This document shows positions 1-7,192 of a DNA stretch of 64,000 bases, one piece after another. This DNA is from DASWZN01 sp036404435 (GTDB lineage Bacteria; Acidobacteriota; Terriglobia; Bryobacterales; Bryobacteraceae): positions 1 through 64,000 of the forward strand of contig DASWZN010000012.1 in NCBI GenBank assembly GCA_036404435.1, read 5' to 3'. The translations under genes and the position numbers were made by a program. Numbering within the stretch: position 1 is the first letter of the stretch; each line of letters starts with the position of its first letter. The notes beneath the pieces were generated by a model. The model saw only the letters and a program-made list of their open reading frames with translations. It was not told the DNA's origin and did not search any database.

Positions 1-1
1 C

Positions 2-2107
2 CCGGCTGTCGTGGGCAACACGTATCTGGAAGGCACTTACAGCGAGATCTATCCCGACATCAGCCAGGATGAGGCCGGGCTGCGGAAGCTCTTTCTTCAG
101 TTTTCGTTTCCGGGAGGAATTCCCAGCCACGCCTCCCCCGAGTGCCCCGGTTCAATCCATGAGGGCGGCGAGTTGGGCTATTCGCTCAGCCATTCGTTCG
201 GTGCGGTGTTCGATAATCCCGATCTCGTCGTCGCCTGCGTCGTCGGCGATGGCGAGGCCGAGACCGGTCCGCTGGCCACGGCGTGGCATTCCAACAAGTT
301 TCTCGATCCCGCCACGGACGGCGCCGTGCTGCCGATCCTGCATCTCAATGGCTACAAGATTTCCAACCCGACCGTCCTCGCCCGCATCACCCGCGAGGAA
401 TTGGAGCAATTACTCCGCGGTTACGGGTGGACCCCCTACTTCGTCGAGGGTCACGAGCCCGAACTGACGCACGAGGCCATGGCCGCTGCGCTCGACACGG
501 CGGTGGAGCGGATCATGAAGATCCAGGAGGACGCCCGCGTCCACGGCAACCTCGCGCGTCCACGCTGGCCGATGATCGTCCTCAATTCACCGAAGGGCTG
601 GACCGGGCCGAAGATAGTCGATGGCCTGCAGGTGGAAGGCACCTTCCGTTCGCACCAGGTGCCGCTCTCGGACCCGGCCACGCATCCCGAACACCTCAAG
701 CTGCTCGAAGACTGGCTGAGAAGCTACCGGCCCGAGGAACTCTTCGATGAGCAGGGCCGCTTGAAACCGGAACTGGCTGACCTTGCGCCCCAGGGCGAAC
801 GGCGCATGGGCGCGAATCCCCACGCCAACGGCGGCATTCTGCTCCGCGACCTGCGGATGCCGGATTTCCGCGACTACGCCGAGGACGTGCCCTCACCGGG
901 AGCCCGCGGTATCGGCGACACGCATGTGCTCGGGCCCTTTCTGCGCGATGTGGCGAAGCTGAACGGTGAGCAGAGGAATTTCCGGGTCTTTGGCCCTGAC
1001 GAGACGCTCTCGAACGGCTTGGAGGCCGTCTTTGAAGCGACCAAACGTCAATGGGACGCCGCGACCATGCCGAACGACGAATTCCTCGCACCCGCTGGGC
1101 GCGTGATGGAAATGCTCAGCGAACACCAATGCGAGGGCTGGCTGGAGGGCTATCTGCTTACCGGGCGGCATGGACTCTTCAACTGCTACGAGGCGTTCAT
1201 CCACATCGTCGATTCGATGTTCAACCAGCACGCTAAGTGGCTGAAGGTCACGTCGCACCTGCCGTGGCGGCGGAAGATCGCGTCACTAAACTACCTGCTG
1301 GCCTCGCATGTCTGGCGCCAGGATCACAACGGCTTCACCCACCAGGATCCTGGGTTCATCGACCACGTCGTGAACAAGAAGGCCGAAATCGTGCGTGTTT
1401 ACCTTCCGCCGGACGCGAACTGCCTGCTCTCGGTAATGGACCACTGCCTGCGCAGCCGCCATTACGTCAACGTCGTGATCGCGGGCAAACACCCCGCGCC
1501 GCAGTGGCTCTCCATGGACGCCGCCATCAAGCACTGCACCGAGGGCATCGGCATCTGGCAGTGGGCTAGCAACGACCAGGGCGTTGCCCCCGACGTGGTC
1601 ATGGCCTGCTGCGGCGACGTGCCCACGCTCGAGACGCTCGCTGCCGTCTCCATTCTGCGCGAGCGCCTGCCCGGCCTGAGAATCCGGGTGGTCAACGTCG
1701 TGGACCTCATGCGGCTGGAGCCCCAAACCGAGCACCCACACGGCCTGAGCGACAGGGATTTCGACGAGCTGTTCACCAAGGACAAGCCGGTCATCTTCGC
1801 TTTCCATGCCTACCCGTGGCTGATCCACCGGCTGACCTACCGCCGCACCAACCACGACAACATCCACGTCCGTGGTTATAAGGAAGAAGGCACCATCACT
1901 ACGCCCTTCGACATGGCGGTACTCAACGATCTGGACCGCTTCCACCTGGTGATGGACGCCATCGACCGCCTGCCGCAGACCGGCGACCCGGGCATTTACC
2001 TGAAGCAGCAACTCAAGGATAAGCTGATCGAGCACAAGCAATACATCGACAAGAACGGCGAGGACTTGCCGGAGATTCGTAACTGGAAATGGAGCAACCC
2101 CAAATGA
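2..2107 (+). CDS. xfp: Xylulose-5-P/fructose-6-P phosphoketolase, 5' end outside window
   Basis: Thiamine-diphosphate enzyme cleaving Xu5P or F6P with phosphate to acetyl-phosphate plus G3P or E4P, in the cytoplasm. The frame is open from base 2 and reads PAVVGNTYLEGTYSE, the conserved family block, so the GTG at 11 is an internal valine and not the start. About 701 residues are visible against a usual 790-800, so roughly 90 N-terminal residues lie outside. The GDGEAETGP cofactor/metal motif is near residue 82, and the GRHGLFNCYEAF block is intact. The stop overlaps the aldolase start (ATGA). Fru-6-P made by the downstream mannoside genes is a plausible substrate. The family call is secure; substrate preference (Xfp or Xpk) is not resolvable here. 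Confidence 0.95.
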   Translation, partial: PAVVGNTYLEGTYSEIYPDISQDEAGLRKLFLQFSFPGGIPSHASPECPGSIHEGGELGYSLSHSFGAVFDNPDLVVACVVGDGEAETGPLATAWHSNKFLDPATDGAVLPILHLNGYKISNPTVLARITREELEQLLRGYGWTPYFVEGHEPELTHEAMAAALDTAVERIMKIQEDARVHGNLARPRWPMIVLNSPKGWTGPKIVDGLQVEGTFRSHQVPLSDPATHPEHLKLLEDWLRSYRPEELFDEQGRLKPELADLAPQGERRMGANPHANGGILLRDLRMPDFRDYAEDVPSPGARGIGDTHVLGPFLRDVAKLNGEQRNFRVFGPDETLSNGLEAVFEATKRQWDAATMPNDEFLAPAGRVMEMLSEHQCEGWLEGYLLTGRHGLFNCYEAFIHIVDSMFNQHAKWLKVTSHLPWRRKIASLNYLLASHVWRQDHNGFTHQDPGFIDHVVNKKAEIVRVYLPPDANCLLSVMDHCLRSRHYVNVVIAGKHPAPQWLSMDAAIKHCTEGIGIWQWASNDQGVAPDVVMACCGDVPTLETLAAVSILRERLPGLRIRVVNVVDLMRLEPQTEHPHGLSDRDFDELFTKDKPVIFAFHAYPWLIHRLTYRRTNHDNIHVRGYKEEGTITTPFDMAVLNDLDRFHLVMDAIDRLPQTGDPGIYLKQQLKDKLIEHKQYIDKNGEDLPEIRNWKWSNPK

Positions 2108-3138
2108 ACGCGCAACAGCTTATAGACACCGCGAGGGCGATGGTCGCCGGCGACAAGGGCCTGCTGGCGATGGACGAAAGCACTCCCACCTGCAACAAAC
2201 GATTTGCAAAGCTAGGAATCCCTCAGACCGAGGAGACCCGGCGCACGTATCGGGAGTTGATTGTGACCACGCCCGGTCTCGAAGAGAGCATTAGTGGCGC
2301 GATCCTCTCCGACGAGACGATCCGCCAGCGCAAGAACGACGGTACTCCCTTTGCTAAAGCCCTCACCGATTCGGGAATCATTCCCGGCATCAAAGTTGAC
2401 GCCGGTGCAAAGGACATGGCGGGTCATCCCGGAGAAAAAGTGACTGAGGGTCTGGACGGACTGCGCGACCGCCTGGCTGCATACTCTGAAATGGGCGCCC
2501 GTTTTGCGAAGTGGCGCGCGGTGATTGCCGTGAGCGATGTCATCCCCAGCCGGGCCTGCATCGAGGCCAACGCGCACGCGCTGGCTCGCTATGCCGCGTT
2601 GTGCCAGGAAGCCGGACAGGTCCCCGTCGTCGAACCGGAAGCGCTCATGGACGGCGACCATACCCTGGAGCGGTGCCGCCAGGTGACGGAGGACGTGCTG
2701 CGAACGGTTTTCAACCAGCTTTACACGCAACGTGTGCTGCTGGAGGGTATGATCCTGAAGCCCAACATGGTGCTTCCGGGATTGGCCTGCGCGAGACAGG
2801 AAGGGGTGGACGAGGTGGCCGACGCCACGGTCGAGTGCCTTTTGCGAGCCGTCCCCGCTGCCGTTCCGGGGATTGCGTTCTTGTCTGGGGGCCAACCCAG
2901 TGAACTGGCCTCGGCCCGTTTGAATGCCATGAATGCCCGGTTCAAGTCGCGGGTGCCTTGGGCGTTGGCGTTTTCATTTGCCCGCGCCATCCAGCAACCC
3001 GCCTTGGAGATTTGGCGAGGCCAGGAGGCGCACGTGCCGGCGGCGCAGCAAGCTCTCTATCATCGAGCCGACTGCAACCGGGCTGCGCGCCGCGGCGAAT
3101 ACAGTGCCGTGATGGAACCTCCGACACAGAAGGAATGA
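2104..3138 (+). CDS. Class I fructose-bisphosphate aldolase
   Basis: Schiff-base aldolase interconverting Fru-1,6-P2 with DHAP and G3P. Read from ATG 2104, whose ATGA overlaps the phosphoketolase stop and which has GGAG nine bases upstream (2091-2094). An in-frame ATG at 2089 lies inside the upstream gene without a site. It gives 344 aa, normal for the animal/plant-like family. The LAMDEST block lies near residue 22, GIKVDAG near 96, VVEPEALMDGDH near 175 and ILKPNM with the Schiff-base lysine at K219. Together with phosphoketolase it links hexose and triose phosphates in one operon. Confidence 0.93.
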   Translation: MNAQQLIDTARAMVAGDKGLLAMDESTPTCNKRFAKLGIPQTEETRRTYRELIVTTPGLEESISGAILSDETIRQRKNDGTPFAKALTDSGIIPGIKVDAGAKDMAGHPGEKVTEGLDGLRDRLAAYSEMGARFAKWRAVIAVSDVIPSRACIEANAHALARYAALCQEAGQVPVVEPEALMDGDHTLERCRQVTEDVLRTVFNQLYTQRVLLEGMILKPNMVLPGLACARQEGVDEVADATVECLLRAVPAAVPGIAFLSGGQPSELASARLNAMNARFKSRVPWALAFSFARAIQQPALEIWRGQEAHVPAAQQALYHRADCNRAARRGEYSAVMEPPTQKE

Positions 3139-3292
3139 CGGCGATGAATGAGTGAAAGCACGGTTCCCACCAGCACGGAGGATCGGTTCGCGACAGTATT
3201 CATCACGACCAAGTCCCTTACTGGAAACGCGTCCATTATGATTGGCGTTTCTGGGTCGGGCGCCGTAGGAAATTAGCAGAGCCCCACAGACT

Positions 3293-4282
3293 ATGAGCCA
3301 AAGCGTCCTGTATCCCCTGCGAATCGAACCCATCTATCAGTACCGGCTGTGGGGTGGCCGGCGTTTGGCCAGCCTGATCTCCGCACCGCTGCCGGGCGGA
3401 CCTATCGGCGAAGCGTGGCTACTCAGCGACCGCGATGACCATCCGAGCCGTGTTGCCGATGGGACCCTCAAAGGGCGGACCATCGCTCAACTGCTGGAGG
3501 AGTTTCCACAACAGGTGATGGGAAAGCTGGCCGGGCGATTCCGCAGATTCCCACTGCTGCTGAAGTTCCTCGACGCGCGTGAGTTGCTCTCGGTGCAAGT
3601 TCATCCCACGGATACGCACACGGACCTGCTGCCACTGGGTGAGACGGGGAAAACCGAAGCGTGGGTCGTGCTGGAGGCCGGGCCAAAGAGCCGCATCTAT
3701 GCGGGTCTGAAACCAGGCACCACGGAAGCCGATCTGCGGCAGGCGCTCACGAGCGGAGGGGTGGCGGACCGCCTCGCGTACTTCACTCCGAAGCCCGGCG
3801 ACGCCGTCTTTCTGCCGGCTGGGACGGTTCACTCTCTGGGCGGCGACATCATGGTGTTCGAGGTTCAGCAGAACAGCGACGTGACGTTTCGCCTGTATGA
3901 CTGGAACCACGTCGACGCCAAGACAGGCAAACCACGCGCGCTCCAGGTCGATCAGGCGCTTGCCTGCATTGACTTTGGCGAGTGTGCGGGCGGCCTGGTG
4001 GCGCCTGTGGTTGAGGCGACGGAGCCTGTGGAACGCGAGCGACTCTTTCACTGCAAGCATTTCTGGTTGTCGCGCCTGCACGCAGAGTCGCCATTTACCG
4101 TTGGCGCGCCGGGTGTGCCGAGGGTGCTGGCATGCATCGAGGGAACCGGCCAGGTCGAGCACGGCGGCGCCACGTATGCCGCCGGTAAAGGCGACGTCTT
4201 CCTGTTGCCTGCGGCTCTCGGAGCGTGCATGTTTCAGCCGCAAGGCGCAGTGAACGTGCTGGAAATTGGGATACCGGGATGA
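3293..4282 (+). CDS. manA: Mannose-6-phosphate isomerase, class I
   Basis: Zinc enzyme converting Man-6-P to Fru-6-P. 329 aa, a cupin-type type I PMI. Metal-ligand blocks are visible: LSVQVHPTDTH near residue 100, GKTEAWVVLEAGP near 118 and PAGTVHSLGG near 177, followed by the conserved FRLYDWNHVD. A 154-bp gap separates it from the aldolase. Its stop overlaps the next start (ATGA at 4279), so it is translationally coupled to the HAD gene. It sits between a Man-1-P-producing phosphorylase and a Fru-6-P-consuming phosphoketolase, which supports a catabolic rather than a capsule-biosynthetic role (inference). Confidence 0.93.
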   Translation: MSQSVLYPLRIEPIYQYRLWGGRRLASLISAPLPGGPIGEAWLLSDRDDHPSRVADGTLKGRTIAQLLEEFPQQVMGKLAGRFRRFPLLLKFLDARELLSVQVHPTDTHTDLLPLGETGKTEAWVVLEAGPKSRIYAGLKPGTTEADLRQALTSGGVADRLAYFTPKPGDAVFLPAGTVHSLGGDIMVFEVQQNSDVTFRLYDWNHVDAKTGKPRALQVDQALACIDFGECAGGLVAPVVEATEPVERERLFHCKHFWLSRLHAESPFTVGAPGVPRVLACIEGTGQVEHGGATYAAGKGDVFLLPAALGACMFQPQGAVNVLEIGIPG

Positions 4283-5043
4283 AAAAACTGATTGTGTTCG
4301 ATCTGGACGGCACCCTTGCCGAGAGCAAATCGTCTCTTGACGCTGACATGTCGCGTCTGCTGCATGACCTTCTTGGCATTGTCAAGGCAGCCGTGATTTC
4401 GGGCGGCGATTGGCCGCAGTTTGAAAAACAGGTGCTCTCCCATCTTCCGCACGACGCAAGCCTTGCGAACCTGTCGATTCTTCCTACATGCGGAACCAAG
4501 TTCTTCCGCTACGCAGGGGACTGGAAAAAGCTTTACTCGGAAGATTTCACCTCGGACGAGAAGGCGAAGATCGTCGCTGCGCTTGAGAAGGCGGTTGCAG
4601 AGGCGGGCCTCAGGGCCGAGAGGGTCTGGGGCGAGGCGATTGAAGACCGGGGCAGCCAGATCACATTCTCCGCACTAGGTCAGCAGGCCCCCTTGGAAGA
4701 AAAGAAGAAATGGGATCCAGATTTTGCCAAGCGGAAGAAGATCAAAGCGATTCTCGATCTTCTCATCCCTGGCTTTTCCGTCCGCCTGGGCGGCGCCACA
4801 TCCGTCGATGTCACCAAGCCAGGCATAGACAAAGCCTACGGAGTCAGAAAACTAAGAGACGTTCTCGGCATTTCATTAAAAGAGATGATCTTCATAGGCG
4901 ATGCCCTGTTCGCGGGAGGCAACGACTATCCGGCCGAACAGGCAGGTGTCGTGTCTATCCCGGTTCAGGGTCCCAACGAGACTAAGCGGGTGGTCGAAGC
5001 GATCATCGCTTGCTTGTCGGATCGCGGTCAGGAAGCCTTATGA
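4279..5043 (+). CDS. HAD-IIB hydrolase, phosphomannomutase-like
   Basis: 254-aa HAD superfamily protein with all four motifs: VFDLDGTLAES (residues 5-15), ISGGDW, a lysine before YGVRKLRDVLG, and FIGDALFAGGNDYPA. The GGND form of motif IV and the cap size resemble the eukaryotic-type phosphomannomutase group, which interconverts Man-1-P and Man-6-P through an aspartyl-phosphate. Start ATG 4279 is chosen for the ATGA overlap with manA; the longer frame upstream would sit wholly inside manA. Its stop overlaps the GH130 start in the same way. Placed between PMI and a Man-1-P-releasing phosphorylase, mutase activity is the best fit, but a sugar-phosphate phosphatase cannot be excluded. Confidence 0.8.
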   Translation: MKKLIVFDLDGTLAESKSSLDADMSRLLHDLLGIVKAAVISGGDWPQFEKQVLSHLPHDASLANLSILPTCGTKFFRYAGDWKKLYSEDFTSDEKAKIVAALEKAVAEAGLRAERVWGEAIEDRGSQITFSALGQQAPLEEKKKWDPDFAKRKKIKAILDLLIPGFSVRLGGATSVDVTKPGIDKAYGVRKLRDVLGISLKEMIFIGDALFAGGNDYPAEQAGVVSIPVQGPNETKRVVEAIIACLSDRGQEAL

Positions 5044-6149
5044 GTGAATTCAAGCTGCGGCGCCTGGGGCTCATGATGGAGCCGGAACCGGGCAATCCCC
5101 AGGAGGTCGAAGGCGTCCTGAATCCGGCTGCAGCGCGTGGCCCCGATGGCCATCTTTACCTCTTCCCACGGCTGGTTGCCAAGGGGAACTACTCGCGGAT
5201 CGGCATCGCACGAGTGCAATTCAACGAAGCCGGCGATCCGGCAGGCGTCGAGCGGCTCGGCATCGCGCTGGAGCCGGAAGCCGACTACGAGCGGCGGCCC
5301 GGCGGCGGTGGTGGCTGCGAAGATCCTCGGATCACGTTCGTGGAGCCTCTCCAGCGTTACCTGATGACGTATACGGCATTCTCGGCGCGAGGTCCACGGA
5401 TCGCCCTAGCGACATCGGAAGACCTCTTCCACTGGAACCGCCTTGGGCTGGCAACCTTTGGACGGTATCGCGACGTCGACATCGGCGACGTGGACGACAA
5501 AGATGCCAGCGTCTTCCCCGTCGCCATTCCGAATCCGTCCGGGAAACCGGAACTGGCCATGCTTCACCGGCCACTGTTTCCCGGCACCCGCCCGGAGGAG
5601 ACCGCCTTCCACCCCGCGTCCCGTAAGGTGGATCTCGATCGGGAAAGCATCTGGATTTCTTACTGCGCGATGGCCTCGGGGGGCGGTGAGCCATGTCGCC
5701 TCGGTGCGTTTGCCTCTCATCACCGGCTGGCGACTCCGGTGTCGCCCTGGGAACGCCTCAAAATCGGCGGCGGCACTCCGCCCATTTTCAGCCGGCACGG
5801 CTGGCTGATCGTTTACCATGGCGTGTGTGACATGGAAGAGCCGGGCAACGCTGGACACGAACTGTGCTACTCGGCTGGGGTGATGGTGCTCTCGAAGGAG
5901 CATCCGCGCATGATCCGCTATCGTTCGTCAGAGCCCGTGTTGACGCCGGTGCTGCCGCAAGAACGGCGCGGGACGGTCGCCAACGTCGTTTTCCCCACCG
6001 GCATCGACCGCCGCGAGGATCTTGGCTCACCGGAGCGCTTCGATGTCTATTACGGGATGGCCGACAACCGGATTGGCGCGGCACGCCTTGACGTGCCGGA
6101 TCTCGTGCCGCCAGTAGGAGGCGCCGACGCGCCGGCGGCAAAGGTGTAG
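5040..6149 (+). CDS. GH130 beta-mannoside phosphorylase
   Basis: 369-aa five-bladed beta-propeller glycoside phosphorylase. The signature GGGGGCEDPRI lies near residue 83, with RVALAT-like RIALATSEDLFHWNRLG and DKDASVFP blocks following, as in GH130. Members phosphorolyse beta-mannosides (mannosyl-glucose, mannobiose, mannosyl-GlcNAc) to alpha-Man-1-P without spending ATP. ATG 5040 overlaps the HAD stop (ATGA). No signal peptide is seen, so it acts on imported oligosaccharides. The acceptor specificity cannot be read from the sequence. The operon supplies the enzymes to carry Man-1-P to Fru-6-P. Confidence 0.9.
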   Translation: MSEFKLRRLGLMMEPEPGNPQEVEGVLNPAAARGPDGHLYLFPRLVAKGNYSRIGIARVQFNEAGDPAGVERLGIALEPEADYERRPGGGGGCEDPRITFVEPLQRYLMTYTAFSARGPRIALATSEDLFHWNRLGLATFGRYRDVDIGDVDDKDASVFPVAIPNPSGKPELAMLHRPLFPGTRPEETAFHPASRKVDLDRESIWISYCAMASGGGEPCRLGAFASHHRLATPVSPWERLKIGGGTPPIFSRHGWLIVYHGVCDMEEPGNAGHELCYSAGVMVLSKEHPRMIRYRSSEPVLTPVLPQERRGTVANVVFPTGIDRREDLGSPERFDVYYGMADNRIGAARLDVPDLVPPVGGADAPAAKV

Positions 6150-6192
6150 GGTGCCCGAGCCGGGCGTGACCCGGTGGAAGGAGATGGTCATC

Positions 6193-6323
6193 GTGAAGCC
6201 GAATGCGGGTAAGCCCGAGCCCAAGCCTATGAGCTCTACGAGCAGCGAGGCCACGCCGATGGCCACGCGGACCAAGATTGGTTTGAGGCGGAGCAGTTCG
6301 TGACACCGAAGGGACGAAGATGA
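6193..6323 (+). pseudogene. Small DUF2934 protein gene with a one-base deletion
   Basis: From GTG 6193 (preceded by AAGGAG at 6177-6182) the frame reads MKPNAGKPEPK and then leaves the family. Shifting one base at about 6225 gives YELYEQRGHADGHADQDW, a clear DUF2934 motif, ending TGA 6321-6323 that overlaps the PPK2 start as ATGA. Restoring one G (AAGCC to AAGGCC) joins both parts as ...PKAYELYEQRG. The intact product would be about 43 aa. DUF2934 proteins are small helical proteins of unknown role. A sequencing or assembly error in a GG run is as likely as true decay. Confidence 0.7.
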
Positions 6324-7189
6324 GAATCAAGTCCAAGGATTTCCGTGTGCGGCGTGGAGAAAAGGTCGACCTCAAAGAGTGGCCGACCGCTGTCAAGCCC
6401 TTTTTCAAGTCGAAGAAGGAGTATCAAAAGCTCCTGGGAGAACACGCTGAGGAGTTGAGTTCCCTCCAACAGCTTCACTACGCGTCCAACCGCTATGCGC
6501 TGCTGCTGGTTCTTCAAGGGATGGACGCCGCCGGCAAGGACGGCGTCATTCGGCACGTCATGTCCGGAGTCAATCCGCAAGGCTGCCAGGTTTCGAGTTT
6601 CAAACAGCCCAGCGCCGAGGAGCTGCAGCATGATTTTCTCTGGCGCACGACGCTCCGGCTTCCTGAACGCGGGCAGATCGGCATCTTCAATCGGTCCTAC
6701 TATGAGGAAGTGCTGGTCGTTCGGGTGCATCCGGAGATTCTCCGCAGCCAGGGACTTTCGGAAGAGTTGGGCGAAGGGAAAACCATCTGGGAAGAGCGGT
6801 ATCGCTCCATCGTGGACCTGGAGGAGCATCTCCACCGGAACGGCACCCGGATCGTCAAGGTCTTCCTCCATCTGTCCAAGGGCGAACAGCGCAAGCGCTT
6901 CCTGGAGCGCATTGATGAGCCGGACAAAAACTGGAAATTCAGTCTCGCGGACATTCACGAGCGGAGGTACTGGAAGCATTACATCAAGGCTTATGAGGCT
7001 TGCCTGAGCGCGACCAGCACCCTTCACGCGCCCTGGTATGTGGTTCCCGCCGATGATAAGGAGAATGCCCGGCTGATTATTTCCCAAATTGTCCTGGATG
7101 CGCTCAAGGAACTCAAGATGGCATATCCCAAGACCACGGCGAAGCGCCGGCGGGAATTGGAATCGATCCGCAAGTTGCTGGCGGAGTGA
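6320..7189 (+). CDS. ppk2: Polyphosphate kinase 2 family (polyP:nucleotide phosphotransferase)
   Basis: 289-aa PPK2 protein that transfers phosphate between polyphosphate and nucleoside mono- or diphosphates in the cytosol. Walker A GMDAAGKDG is at residues 67-75, the lid arginines follow, and the Walker-B-like block GIFNRSYYEEVLVVRV lies near 132. The length suits the single-domain nucleotide-phosphotransferase subgroup (often class III, using AMP and ADP), but the class is not certain. It overlaps the DUF2934 gene upstream and is followed after 3 bases by a proton ATPase. It could supply nucleotide phosphate from polyP alongside the ATP-sparing mannoside route (inference). Confidence 0.92.
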   Translation: MRIKSKDFRVRRGEKVDLKEWPTAVKPFFKSKKEYQKLLGEHAEELSSLQQLHYASNRYALLLVLQGMDAAGKDGVIRHVMSGVNPQGCQVSSFKQPSAEELQHDFLWRTTLRLPERGQIGIFNRSYYEEVLVVRVHPEILRSQGLSEELGEGKTIWEERYRSIVDLEEHLHRNGTRIVKVFLHLSKGEQRKRFLERIDEPDKNWKFSLADIHERRYWKHYIKAYEACLSATSTLHAPWYVVPADDKENARLIISQIVLDALKELKMAYPKTTAKRRRELESIRKLLAE

Positions 7190-7192
7190 CGT

